Source of the DNA: Caprimulgus europaeus
Taxonomy: Eukaryota > Chordata > Aves > Caprimulgiformes > Caprimulgidae
Direction: 5' to 3'
DNA: 64,000 bases
Assembly (NCBI GenBank): GCA_907165065.1
Contig: OU015524.1
Coordinates: 56,957,295 to 57,021,294 of the forward strand
Part shown: piece after piece, positions 26,141-38,336 of the stretch
Numbering within the stretch: position 1 is the first letter of the stretch
How the letters are laid out: each line of letters starts with the position of its first letter
Translations under genes and position numbers: made by a program
Notes under the pieces: model-generated
Databases searched by the model: none
What the model was told of the DNA's origin: nothing
The model's input: the letters and a program-made list of their open reading frames with translations, nothing else

Positions 26141-26710
26141 ACTGACTATCCCAAACTAATACTCTTCTCAAGTTTACAGCTGCCCTGTAACTTGGGGAGG
26201 GAATGACAGGGCTACCAACACCACAAAGGTTAACTAAGTAATATAACATGCAAGTGAACTGTGCTGGCAAAGTGCGGCAATTGTAATAAATACATATGAA
26301 GGGCTGAACGCAGAGATAACCGCAGACCGTGTGCCTGCTCCTCTCTGCTCTCAGACCGGGCTGTGCGGGGGCAGCTGCCTGCCCCGGCTTTCCCAAAATG
26401 CTGCGAGAGCTGCAGCCGCGCTGCCGGAGCTGCTCCCTGGGTAGCTCCGCTGTGCAGCCCCCTCGGCAGAGCTCTCCCGGGGGGTTCCTCTGCCATTAAC
26501 AACCTGCGTGAGGAAAAAGCCAAGAGGTGTGAGGTTCCTCTGGGGTTTAATTTCTCCTACTGCTGTATTAACCGTAGGTAGGTAACTTGCAGTAAGTTTG
26601 TAAATAAGCAAAGACTAAAACACAGGAGGAGTTGCTCTGGCGAACGGAGGAGGATGGGCGGCAAGGCCGGACCCTGCGCCCTTTGCCTGCCCTTGCAGGG
26701 ACCCTGCAGG

Positions 26711-26721
26711 TACAGGTGAGC
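26711..26721 (+). other. Splice donor, alternative first-exon end
   Basis: TACAG|GTGAGC matches the donor consensus well, with the cut after 26715. It lies about 330 bases upstream of the second donor, so the island may start transcripts with alternative first exons. Confidence 0.4.
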
Positions 26722-26872
26722 ACCCCACGCCCCTCCCCGGGCGGGCACAGCTGCCAACCTGGCAGCCTCGCAGCTTGCCCGGCCGTACCTGCAGCCCCTG
26801 TCGCTCCGCTCCGTCCCGCCCCGCGGCCGCTCGGCGCTGCCCGCCCGGCCCGGCCCGGCCCGGAGGCACCGC

Positions 26873-26881
26873 GGGGCGGGG
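26873..26881 (+). promoter_or_regulatory. GC box (Sp1/KLF-type site)
   Basis: GGGGCGGGG is a perfect core for Sp-family zinc-finger factors and is typical of TATA-less island promoters. It lies about 165 bases upstream of the donor at 27046, consistent with a start site between the two. Confidence 0.5.
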
Positions 26882-27040
26882 TCAGGCCGCGCTCGGGCTA
26901 CCGCCCCCGGCGGGAGGGACGGACTGAGGGACGGAAGCGCGGCCGCCGATGCGGGGAGCGAAGTAGAGGTAGAAACTTCTCTACCCGGAGTCGTAGGGCG
27001 CGGGACAAAGTCCCCGGGGCTGCGGCACTCCGCACCCGCG

Positions 27041-27051
27041 GACAGGTAAGG
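27041..27051 (+). other. Splice donor closing the candidate first exon
   Basis: GACAG|GTAAGG is a near-perfect donor with the cut after 27045, in the CpG-densest part of the island. The sequence just upstream would then be a first exon whose start I cannot place. No ATG-led frame of convincing character runs across it, so a 5' untranslated exon is likely. Confidence 0.5.
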
Positions 27052-27093
27052 CGGGGGGCGGCCGGTAGGCAGCCGTCGGCGGGGACAGCTGCG

Positions 27094-27116
27094 TGTCTGT
27101 CTGTCTGTCTGTCTGT
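27094..27116 (+). repeat. (GTCT)n microsatellite next to first-exon donor
   Basis: About five to six GTCT units begin some 50 bases after the 27046 donor. A second short duplication (TGTGATTCTGTGATTC) follows at about 27139-27154. Both lie in the likely first intron. Confidence 0.85.
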
Positions 27117-27560
27117 GTGCGGTGGAACCTTTTCCTTCTGTGATTCTGTGATTCTCTGCTGTTCGTCTGTGCGGCCGGGAGCGGGCAGCTCCGCGGCCGC
27201 GGTTCTGTGTCTGGCCGCCGACCGGTTACGCGGGCTCCTGCCGCCCGCTCCGGTGGGTCCCGCCGCCGGCTCCCCCGGGGCTGAGCCGCCTCCTGCCCGG
27301 GACGGCCGCTCTGGCCTCTGGCGCCGCCGAACAAAGAGCCGCGGCGGCGCAGGGGGCTCCGCGGGGTAGCCGGCCCGGAGGCGCCCCCGGGGCAGCCCGG
27401 CGGAGCCCAGCGGGGGGGCGCGGTGGGGCTGGCGGCCGGTGGGGTCCGCGGCTCCGGGTGCTCTCCCCGCCCTAGCTGCTAGGGCCGGTGACCGTGAGCG
27501 GCACACGGGGCACCCGGGCACCCCCAGAGCCCTGGCAGCGGGTCTGGCTGCTGCCACAGA

Positions 27561-29743
27561 CGTGCGTGCCTGTGCCCGTCTCTTCAGTGAGCACTGACCG
27601 GGAACCCTTCCTCCGTCAGAGGCAGTCGTTGCCACACGGGGCTCAGCAGTTTGAGAAAACACAGATCAAAAATTTTAGCCATATTAAAAGATTTGCTGTC
27701 GTAGATGGTGGGTTAATGATGGTTGTGGGATGAGCTTTCCAAATACTCCGAGGTAAAGAGGGAAACAGTGTAGTTAACAGTAACAACTTTAAAAGGTCAG
27801 GCTTGCAGAAATAGTTTTACGTCTGGTAAAGATGGCTTGATGAAGATAATTTTTGTACCGAGTTTTAATAATATGGAGTAAAATTTGCCTTTTAATATGT
27901 CTGCAGGGCTCTTGTTTCCCAAGAGAGCTGCGTGTATGAATCCAGGGGTATGATGCTGGGTTCCCTACGCATCCAGAACTCCCACTGAAATTAATTTAAT
28001 GTCTTGGTTTAAGTTAACAGAGGGATTAATGGTAATTTTCTTTAATCAGCTTTCAGTAAAGGTATACAAGAAAATCCCACTGGAACTGTTGGGATATTTG
28101 TATATGCAAAGAATGTGAAAGGAAACCAGTACTTTGTATGACCTTGTTTTATCTAACTTAACTTACAGTAATGTCCTTTTATGTTTTTGGCATGAGTGAA
28201 ACTTAAAATCTTACAAATATTTCTCTATGTATTTGGGTTTACTTCTGTGACTGGTCACTGTGGGAGGTATTGGCTGGTCCCAGAGAGGCTTGCTCTCTGT
28301 AGCTGAGGGGAATACATACATCTTGCTCTGGATGCTTTTGCACTGGGATGAGCTGATACGGTCCCATCGCATCCTCTTCCTTGCACCAATTCATCTGACC
28401 CTGTGGAAAGCCAGCTTTGGGAGCCAAAAACCTTACCTGGGCTGAGAAATTTTTGCTGCTTTGGCTTCCCAGAGGAGAGTCTGGGAGAGCTGCTGAGCCC
28501 CAGTGCCATGGGGAGAGGGCAGGGAGATATGGGGAGAAAGGCGGGGACCACCCTTATCCCTCGGTTGTCAGTGGTGGTCAGATGAGTGTAGCAAGGCTGA
28601 AACTACAGTGTTGGAGTATGGATGTACTTTGGGAGGTTTAAACTGGCATAACCTGGTGTTGCCCTGGCAGCCCCTACCTACCTCTGCTTAAACTTCTCCC
28701 CGTTCACACCAGTGCAAGCGCTTATGCTCCCCTGCGGTGCACTAGATCTAGGCATTGAGCAAAAAACAGATTTAATTTTAATCTGTATCTGTTCCATGAT
28801 TTGGTTCACTGGGGGGTAAGAGGAGAGGGAGAGAGGGTGTGGGTGGGGAAGGTAGGGCTGCTTTTTTTTTTTTTTTTTTTTTAATCTGGCAAAACTTGAT
28901 ATCACTGCCAAAATTGCTTGTGGAGCTGCCATGTGACTGTAGGTGCTCCCAGCTGCCTTTCCCCCTCCCTGCCTCCCCTAGCAGCTTGTCCAGTGCTTCT
29001 GCGTGTAGCCTGGGGAGCCTTCCCTCCCTTGCTGAAAATGAGCCTTTGCAAATTAATCTATTAAGCATAATGGAGTAGTTTGTAACAGAAAAATTAAGCA
29101 AGTGCTCATGTGTTTGCATAATTGTTGCTTTGGACAACAGTAAACACCATAGATGGCACAGCACAATGTGCACTGTTTTCTAAAATGTGTGTGTGTTTGT
29201 AAGCTCTTATAGGCTTTTGCTGTTCTTTGCAGTGTGTCTGTCTAGCACTTAAAACACAGGGTGAGCCAGAATTTTACAGGCCATCATGATGCTTGTAGTA
29301 ATAAGTAATCATCACATGGGCTTGTGACAGCAATGGGTGCTGATCTGCTGGGTGAAATGAGCTGTGTGTGTTTTTCAATCCCAGAGTTGGTTGAACTCCC
29401 AGTTCAAACCCAGTGTAAGGCAGCAAAGCCCTTGCTCCAGCCGAAGATAGGGAATCCAGCCCTTCCCCTCCTGCTTTACACCATCCTAACATGTCGCTTG
29501 TGTTGGCTCTAGTGGGTGTGAGTCAAATCAGGTCGCTGAACAGGCTGTAAATTTGTTCTCACAAGTGAAAAAAAACCCATCAGTACACTGAATGAAGTGT
29601 TCCTGTTTCAACACTTGTAATAGCATGGTCTGAAGACAAGAGGTGGAAATCCATGGCCAGAGACGGAGAGTGCTGTGCCCTTTTAGTGGCAGTGCAATTT
29701 TAGATGATGTTAATAGTACAGTTGCTCCTTCCCCCTCTTGCAG
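27561..29743. other. Probable intron start, nothing coding recognised
   Basis: No repeat family is seen except a 21-base T tract at 28862-28882. CTCCCACTGAAATTAATTTA near 27980 resembles the dispersed amniote motif discussed separately. Confidence 0.45.
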
Positions 29744-29824
29744 TCCCTTGAAAAGCGGGCAAAAGGTATTCATTTGGTGCCCAGGTCCTGGGGAGCACTC
29801 ACTGTCTCATGTTAGATCCCTACT
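29744..29824 (+). other. Candidate exon, 81 bp
   Basis: The segment follows a very good acceptor (GCTCCTTCCCCCTCTTGCAG ending at 29743) and precedes a perfect donor (ACT|GTAAGT at 29825). Its length is a multiple of three and the second frame is open throughout (beginning PLKSGQKVFIW). It may be a noncoding exon, a cassette exon or a chance pair. The peptide is not recognised. Confidence 0.3.
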
Positions 29825-32471
29825 GTAAGTATTCTGACTATCTGGAAGTAACAACTGTTGCTGCAGGTGCAAATTGTAATTTTTATTATTTATTGCCTGC
29901 AGAAGAGAGGTAGGCCATGTGTCTGCATGCAGAGCTTGACGGTATTGATTCAGAGCATTTGGGCACTCTTCCCCTTGGGTCATGGTGCAACTCATCGTGG
30001 GGCTGACCATGATGGTTGGTTGAAGGACTGTTTTTTGTTTGTTTTTTAATAGCAGATAAGCATCCAAGACCTGCATTTGTTAGCCAGATCTGAGCTTTTC
30101 CATGCTCAGCTAATGCCATTAACCACCAGATGCTGCTGAAGACCTCACTGAATCAGCTTCGGTGAGATGCCTGCAGAGGGTGATGTGGGTACCCTGCCCA
30201 CTAACTGTGCACTAGTGACCTCCCTGTGCTGTCTGCTTGCATTTGCAGTGACAAATTCAGCTCAGATCTTGTGTTTGATAGTACATAGACACATTAGTAA
30301 GGATCCTTCATGCTGCTGTGGAACACCCTTATAGATTGCCAGGGTTGCTATACCATTTAGAACCAAAGGTGAGATTCTGACAGTGCCAAAGTGAAGTTCA
30401 TTGCTTCTGAAAATGGAATAATAATAATCTAATGAGATAGAAAAATTGCAACTGTTTCTGCATATACTGTTAAATTCTCTGTAGGATTTCCCCTCTGCCC
30501 TCTCCATGCTAAATTGCAGTGACACCAAGTAATGCACTGGGAAAGTCTGGACAAATGCTACCAATGAGATTATATAATACAATAGTGAAGGAATTTATTA
30601 CGAAGCCTGTTCTTGATTCAAAGATGAAAGATTTTCCCTGGTGGATTGTGGATAGTTTATAGCTTCCTCTCCCCTCCCAAAAGCATATGTGTCATATTGT
30701 GTAACCGCAGAAGTAGATGCTTATTCCTCCTCAGCAATTGGTTTGTGAGACCTTTAATAGCAGTTGTAAAGCTTGTAGTTCATTGCTTGGGATAGCATAG
30801 CTGAAAATAGGTTTACTGTTGTTGGCAGTTAAAACATGAACACTTTTCTGGGCTTTGTTTCTATTTCTTGTGGGCCATGATGAGCCGTTGGAGTGTCTGT
30901 ATTTAGAAGTGCTCCTACTGTCTATAGACATTGAGATAACAATTTCCTAGGTGATCTCATTTCCTCCTTTCTCTCTTTAGAATTGTCTATTTCTTTGTTT
31001 ATTTTAAAATCAATTATTTGAAAAAGAGTAATAAAGTAAGAGCAATAAATTGCATTTTGTTTTAATCCCATTTACCACTGAATCAAATATGCTGTGATAT
31101 GCAGTTTACAAATCAAATAGGTGATATTGAGAAGGCTTAACATTTTTGAGGTCATGGGGAAGATCACAGCAAAGGAAGCAAGTTTGCTTTGCTTTAGATG
31201 TAACTCTTATCACTCATCTTTAATTTTTCAATCCTTTCATGATTTGTCTAGTTTGTTTTTTCTTTCTTCTTTAGTTTAGGGTTTCTTATTTCTAGGATGT
31301 ATGTGCTTATATCCCAAACATCAGGGAAGCGTGTTTCTCTGCAAACAAAAGTGGTATCATTCCAAGGGATGAAGGCTGAGAATAAAACCCTCACCAGCTG
31401 CTCACCTGCAGACTAAACAGTGTCTTCTCTGTTGTGGGCACTTAGTACCTTGCTGTTGGGACTGGCTCAGCTTGTGCCTGGGCACTGGGTAATGGAAGAG
31501 CACTCTGGCTCCTCTTTGCTCACATAGGAGCTCCTTTTCTCTGTGTGTTGCTGGGACTGTGGCAGGGTCAGAGAGCCATGGGGTTATGCAGTCGCCCACT
31601 GCTCACATGTCAGTAGTCTGTCAAACTCGCTGGTGATGAACAAACCCTGCTGCGACATGCCAGGGTGCCCGTGATCCCATGAGAGCCTTGATTTTGAAGG
31701 TACGAGGAGGCCTTTTGACTGTCTTGTCACCTGGTTGTGTGGTGTCATTTGCTAATGCAGTTTTCTACTTGCTGGCTTGCATCTTTATGGAGTTCTTCAA
31801 CCACGCTAACTGATTGTGATAACTTTTGCCTGTCTAGACAGGGCCTTACTGTGTCTGATTAGATCCCAGCCTTGTGGCGTGCATCGCTGCCTGTTTCTTA
31901 TAAATGTGATGAAGGAAAAAAAAAAGTGCATGTTAATAGTGCTTAGTCTGTTTTTTTGCTTTGCAATGTTAGTATAAAATGTTTATAGATGTTTACATTT
32001 TGCCTTGAGGAAAATGGTTTTAGTCAAATGTCTCTAGGATGCAATTTAGAAGTGAACTTCTTATCTCCAGTTAGGAAAGAGAAGACAAATGTTCTCTTTG
32101 AGGATATTAATTGGGGCACCACTGAAGTCAGTTGCAAAAGTTTGTTGCTCACTCAGTCAGCAACTTTTTCTCGTATGTATAAAGAAATTGATTTCTTGAA
32201 ATCATTAATAAAAACTACGAAAACTATTCTTGCTGCTTGTTTTTCTTTCTTACTGCTTTTTGGAAGTGAAATAAGTTAAATTTAACTTTGTCACTTTCTG
32301 TATTTAAGCACTGTAGAGGAAAGGTTGTATACAATAGTTTTCTACTGTAATTAAAAAAATGTAATAATTGGTATCGAGTTTTAGAGAAACAATCTTTACA
32401 AAGTATAGGGTTTGAGATAAATTTGGAGTGACAATAGGGTCTATCTTGTCTTTCTTCTGTGCCTTTCCCAG
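29825..32471. other. Intron-like stretch, little recognised
   Basis: A T-rich acceptor near 30054 and a donor near 30159 (TTCG|GTGAGA) bracket a 106-base segment, but the frames are mostly closed. GGGGCACCACTGAAGTCAGT near 32114 resembles the dispersed amniote motif. No gene is supported. Confidence 0.4.
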
Positions 32472-32571
32472 AAAAAGAGATTCAGGTTTTAAAGGCTCTT
32501 AATTAAAAAAGAAAAGCATTCTTGGGAGAAGAAATGAACTTGTAGTTTTGATTCAAAAAGTAAATCAGAAG
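32472..32571 (+). other. Candidate noncoding exon, 100 bp
   Basis: The acceptor is close to ideal: a long pyrimidine tract with TCTTTCTTCTGTGCC leading to CCCAG, ending at 32471. The donor CAGAAG|GTAAGA at 32572 is strong. All three frames contain stops, so if real it would be an untranslated or noncoding-RNA exon. Only 95 bases separate it from the ATG-led candidate at 32667-32741, which would be a very short intron. Confidence 0.3.
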
Positions 32572-32666
32572 GTAAGACAAGCGTGCGTGCTTTTCAGTAG
32601 CTCTTATTAGCGTTTTAAACTCTGTATCATGGTAACAACTGCTTCTGTTTTCCTTGTACTGTTAAG

Positions 32667-32741
32667 ATGGATTTAGACTTGAAGAAAGGAAAAATGTCAA
32701 AGAAGTTAGTAGACTCTTCGGGTGTCTTGCAGGAATGGGAA
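32667..32741 (+). other. Candidate coding exon opening with ATG, 75 bp
   Basis: After the acceptor CTTCTGTTTTCC..TTAAG (ending at 32666) the segment starts directly with ATG and stays open for exactly 25 codons to the donor GAA|GTAAGA at 32742. The peptide begins MDLDLKKGKMSKKLVDSSG and ends VLQEWE; it is lysine-rich and soluble-looking. Without splicing the frame would run on for 28 more codons to a stop near 32826. I do not recognise the family. It could be the first coding exon of the gene starting at the CpG island, an alternative start exon, or a coincidence. Confidence 0.3.
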
Positions 32742-35700
32742 GTAAGACTACATTTTTTGGAGCTGGGAAGAGAAGTCGGAGCTTGGCTGGTGTGCAGTGC
32801 CTGCCCAGAGGAAATTCCTACTTTATAGCAAGAGAGTGGCCAAGGACTAGAGCATATTATTCTAATTAAATCATTTAGATTGCATCATCATCATTTGAAA
32901 GGCTCTATGCATCTTCTCTGAGTATAAAAATGAGCATTATAGATGTCTTCTGCAGGGACACTGTGAAGAGTTTGGATATTTACTTGCCAAAATGTCTTCT
33001 TCAATTGATGCTGTAAATTTTAACCTGATTTTTTTTTTTTTTATATTAGTTATTTGAAAATGCTCTTAAAAAACTGTATCTCTTCAGAGGCAGGAGTCGT
33101 GCATTATGTGTATTAACCATTTGCAGAATTAGCTTCCTTTATGAAATGTCACAATATTAATAAAATAGTTTTTAAAAGGAAACACTAAATGCAACGCTAT
33201 AAAAATAGGACACTTGCCTCTCATTGTAGTTCAAGAAACCAGTCTACTGCGAAAAGGCTGGGTCCTGGATCTAGAGCTGATGTTGGTGCAGCTGTGCTCC
33301 TGCTGCAGAGTGTTCCTTTAAGCCAGTTGTTGCAAATTTTATCTTAACTGCTCATAGATGTGACCTGCCCATAGATACAGAGAGATTGCACTTTAACGTG
33401 GTAGTGGTACCAATAATTAGTGTATAATTGTCATGATTTCTGATAGAACTATATCACAATTTTAGTGTGAGGTATTTGGCAGTGTTAACTCCCTATAATT
33501 AACTTGTGTGATCATTGTATATATGACAGCAAAAAGAAGAGAAACTTGAACCATTAAGATATCATTGTTTGGAATACAAAGCTTGTTAAATAATTATAAG
33601 CTTTCAAGCTTTCCCAACTGACTGCAAGGCATCTTGTTTGAAAAAAGAAACTGTTAAAATAATTTACTTTTTTTCTGTGGTTTTAAACCAACAGGAATGT
33701 TTGAGCTAGAATATTTTGTATATAGTCCTCTTTATCAGATCTCGAGGGGGAAAATATTTGCTTAAAGATGTTCAAGTTTTCCGATAAGTAACACTTTGCT
33801 TAGTTTCGGGCAATTCAGTCTAAATTAATTAAGTTGAAATCATCAATGAATACATGCCTGGTTTGAGTTTGACTTGGTCTGAATGTGTGTTCTAAAATTG
33901 TTCTCACTGTGTTACAAGGGGTCTTATTAATTTGATCTTCATGCTTCTCCCATTCAAGATATGTGCGGGCTGATGTTCACCTCCATCCTGGTGCTCACCT
34001 GGAGGCATAATCGGATCCAGTTTAAAGGGATTCCCCTTCCATGAGCTTTTGTTTCCTGTTACTGAGCAAATGTATCTGCTGACTCTATAGTCCTGTCTAG
34101 TTGTCTGTCATATTCAGCTGACTAGTGGAGGAATAATATACGTGGAAGATGCTTTCCCCTCCTTTCTATTCTCCACATTGCCTTCTACTCAGCATCAGCT
34201 TTTGAGGAAAGTGCCAGAAAAGGGAAGGAAATTCCTAGCCTGCTATGTTCATGCAAGCAAGAGGGCATACTGTTGTTCTAAGTCCAGTGAGTTTTTCTAA
34301 CACTTTGATTCTCAAAAATGACAGCAGTTAGTTATTTCTGTAGGAGGAATGCATTTGCTCATTTAACTGCATCATGCTTTTTGCATGCAAGCTTTGAAGT
34401 TCCAGTTGTGATAGTACTGGTGCTGAAGCCAGAAACCGATGGTGGAACAGATATGGTGCTGCTTGTTTGAGATTCATTTTCACTGACGGTGAATAATAAA
34501 TCGGTGTCACCTGACAACCGTGATTTCAGTTTAGCTATTTATCCACATAACTGTGGTCCCTGTTTGGCATACTGTACCTATAAAATCCTTTGTGTATGGA
34601 CTAGTGCTATTATGCTCTTTCATTGTCACAAAGCACAAATAGCACCTGAAAAGGTAAGTTGTTATAAATAATTAGAAGGTTGGGATTTTTAAAATAGTGT
34701 AATTACTCATGCTGACTTTTTTTTTAAACTCCTTCTTTGTCTGAATATTCCTGACCTCATGTTCATGGTCTTGCTATGAATCTTTCCCCTTCCCTGGGTA
34801 TTTTTTATTTGGTGAGAGTATAATTTCTGTTAGTGAAAGTAAAATACCCCTTTGCTTTAAAAGTGCGTTGGGCTCATTGAGTTCTGAATTAGGGGACAGT
34901 TTTTAAATTTTATCACAGCCCAGTAGTTCAGAGCAATAAAGGTAGATATCTGCACAGTGCTCACCCCTCTGTAAGGTTTGTCTATTTATATAATGCCTGT
35001 AATGTATTGAACATTCGATAAAAGAAGATGCTGCTAGCAGGCAGCTTAATCTAGAAATATCCCCCAAGGATAATATAGATTGCAGTTTGTAGTAGGGATT
35101 GAACAGGGTTTTAGCATGTCATATCACAACTGTGATTTTTATTTTTCGTAATTACTCTATAGGCTTCTGGTTTCCTCTGTATCTGTGACTTACTGGTTTC
35201 AAGCCAGGTCAAGGTCAACACAACATTACTAAGATTATTAAGATTTGTCTTATGACTGGCAAAGTGATAAAACTATTATTTTAAAATTTGCTATTGAGTT
35301 GACGTTTCAGGGACATAAAATGATGTGAACTTTGATTCTCAGCAATCATGATGCAGGCTACTGATATGTGTTGACACTTCCTTCTCATTGAGCAGATTTG
35401 TTGCAGTTGGCGTATTATTGCTAATCACTCTCAAATTCCTCACAGAAATGCTGCCCTACCTTTGCTTTTGTTGTGAACAACCAGTTCCTAGGTTGGCAGC
35501 AGGCATGGAAATTGTAGGGTAGTGGGCAACTAACTGTTATATCAGCCGCTTGAAAGTGTGCAATAGATAGCAGCAAGGCCTAATTAACTGCTACAATTGC
35601 ACCATTGGGAAGTATCTACACATACAGAGGAGTCTTGCAGTCTGCTCAGAGTTGCCTTGATTATTTCACTGGGTATTCACTTGAACCCCAGTAAAAATAT

Positions 35701-38304
35701 TGTGTATCTGATTACTTCTCCAGAATCAACCCCCTAATAGCCATCACAAATACTTAAATGCAACACGTCTTCCTAAGGACCAGGTCAGATGAGGTTTGTA
35801 TTTAGATGATGAAATCTGGATATTTTTTTTCCCCTTCTTTTTGACTGATCCAAACAGAAGTAGAAAAAAGGAGAGCTGTGCTGCTTTTTCTATTATGGAG
35901 AGAGAGACTTCACCAGAGCATCTATTTGAAATAAAGTTAGTCTGTATTGGTTGCTTTTAAACTCTTGAATTGGGAACATCCTTTCTTCAGTAGTAGAGAC
36001 TGATTTTACCTCCTCTCTATTATTATGAACAAAACTACTTTTTTGTTGTTGTCGTTTCTGGTACTGGCACAAGCATAAAACTGCAATGAAATGACAAAAG
36101 GAATATAGAACAAAATAGGCAACCTGGGGCCAGTGCTGTGTAGTGCTTTATTTGCTGTGGTATAGCTCAGATATCCCTTACTTGCTGCAGAGAGTTTATT
36201 TCTTCACTAATCAAAGGTAGGTGTTAGTGTTCTCTAGCTTTCAAAGGTGATGAGATCTGTTTCATTGTATAAAGTAGTAGAAGGCCCTCAGAAGAAAGTT
36301 ACTGGGTACGTGTGTTGTTTACTCTTTCTGTTGAAGTACACAACAATTTTATCCTTGGTACTGCTTAATGAAGGAAAAGAAAGATTTGGGAGTTCTAGTA
36401 GCATAATTGATGCTTGACAATTAATGATAGCATGCTTAAAGTAATTCTTTCTTAAGCATTGTGCCTTTTCATAACGCTAGGTCTTTGAGAACTGTTTTCC
36501 TTCACCTTTTTACTATGTTGGGAGACACCTTCTAGACATCATCTTTCTCCCTTGTATTTCTTTTGGATCCTGACAGCTTCTACATTTGGTCATGGAAAAG
36601 ACATTTCCCATAGCAGAGAACTACATTAGAAAAACAAATCACAGAACAGTTGTGGTTCTCTTGTTTGACAGTTTATGGAGCAAATGCTGGCTATGCACCG
36701 TTTAGCATTCTCCAAGACAAAGTACCCACACAGTGCTGCCAATTTCATTATAGAGCTACACCAGCTACTTTTAAAATTTGTTGCTGTTTACATAGGAATT
36801 TCAGTTTTACTACCATACCCATCAAAAGGTTATTGTCTGCACACAGAGAGTCACTGTTTTTAGCAAATCTGCCTATAAATCTAGGTAACCAGTAATTAAA
36901 TGAAAGTCTGAATACCAGGCAAGGAAAAGAAATGAGGGTCTCCCTGTGGATTACAAAGTTATGCTTAGCATGGGCTGGTTTTAAGCACCAATCAGCCAAA
37001 AAAATATTGTAATCAATCATTAAGGCCTACCTTTCCAGGAACCCAAAAGTTAAGTTTCAACAAAAGACAAGAAATGACTCAAGGAACAAACCGGTCACCA
37101 AGAATTGATGATTTCTATTTCCTCTCAAAGAAAAGTAGTTGGAGTTGGTGCTACTTTTCCAGTTTACAACACACGTGGGAATAAAAACTGGGTGCCTGGG
37201 GATGGTGTTGGGAAAAATATGTTCAAAAGTCTTGAATGGTTGTTCTCTCCGTTTGCAGCATCAGCCTCACCCTGGTCCTCCACGTCTATCTGCTTTCTCC
37301 CTTCAATCCCATTTCCACAGCCCTACATCCACAGCAGGACCTCAGCAGGTTGAGAAGCAGGGTACAGAGTTCATGTACTATACATGAATTATATGTCCAC
37401 AGTGTATCAGGCTTTGCCAGAATCTGTCTACAGCCAAGACATAATGTATAGCAACACTTTTTTAATGAGGAACATGCATCTGTTACGCGTTTAGCAGAGG
37501 ATATTTCTGGAGCAGTGTTAAGAAAATATGCTTTGGTTTTACAGTCCCATACCCCTCTGTCTGTCTGTAGAGATGTCATTTTTGAGTCAAAGACTAGACT
37601 AGACACAAGGGCTTTCAAAGGCTGTAAGTCTTAAAGCTGGATGGAAGCAAAAATACTGTTTTGTTTAAGAAGTCTCACTTAAATTTGTGAATTCCTAATT
37701 TTCAATAGAAAAGCTGTTGTAAAACAGTGTAATTCAGAGCTTAAGTCAAGTGTATTGATTCAGTTAGACTCTCATCTCAGCACCTTTCATCACCTATAGG
37801 TGAAAAAGTCAGTTTCTGTGGCAAAATATTGTCACTTGAGTAAAAAATTGGCCTGAATTTTTTTTTGTTATATTGATAATGCAGATAATGGGTATGAATG
37901 GCCCCAAGGTTGAAGACAAAGCTTGAAGACAAATCTGTGAGCATGATGGCAGCTCCCTCTGTGTTTTGTGGTAAAGGCAGCTGAGAATGAACTCTGCCAG
38001 TGTTTTAAGCTGGCATGAAATGCTCTGAACATTATCAGCATGTGCTGAGCCCAAGGTAATGGCATAGAACTAAAGGTGATGTCCCTGAGGCTTAGCAGAG
38101 TTTATTAGTTTGACCCAGAGCCATATTAAGTGTTCAAAAGGCTTTTGGTTATCTCCAAGTGTGGGCAGGGATTGCTAGTGTCTGCTCAGAACAAGCTTGA
38201 ACCTGTCAACATCACAGCCTATAGACATATCCTGTGAATCTACATCTTTGATGAAAGGAAACTGGCTTTGTTTAGTATCTTGCATCTTTTTGGGTTTGTT
38301 AATA

Positions 38305-38305
<1 letters not shown>
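32742..38305. other. Intron-like stretch, nothing firm
   Basis: Long T-leaning sequence with a 14-base T tract at 33029-33042. A perfect donor (GAAAAG|GTAAGT at 34654) ends a 60-codon open frame from 34489, but its upstream acceptor is weak. No repeat family was recognised. Confidence 0.4.

Positions 38306-38331
<26 letters not shown>
38306..38331 (+). repeat. Poly-T tract, 26 bases
   Basis: An uninterrupted T run with no SINE or LINE body attached on either side. It is likely length-variable. Confidence 0.9.

Positions 38332-38336
<5 letters not shown>

Larger units (their letters stand above)
26350..27560 (+). promoter_or_regulatory. CpG island, probable promoter of a rightward gene
   Basis: Over about 1.2 kb the sequence is strongly GC-rich and CpG-dense, densest at about 26,800-27,450, in clear contrast to the AT-leaning DNA on both sides. 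Islands of this size in vertebrates almost always hold a transcription start. A GC box of the Sp1 type sits at 26873-26881, and no TATA box is apparent. Two plus-strand splice donors of good consensus lie inside (26716 and 27046), which favours transcription to the right. The T-rich character of the plus strand beyond 27.6 kb fits a transcribed intron. A divergent leftward transcript cannot be excluded. Long open frames on both strands of the island reflect the lack of AT-rich stop codons. The gene is not identified. Confidence 0.85.

Noticed and set aside
26632-27369. 245-codon plus-strand frame and the overlapping 254-codon minus-strand frame (26898-27662) in the CpG island
   Set aside because: GC-rich sequence has few stop codons, both strands are open at once, and the peptides are low-complexity Arg/Ala/Pro/Gly. 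No domain is visible.
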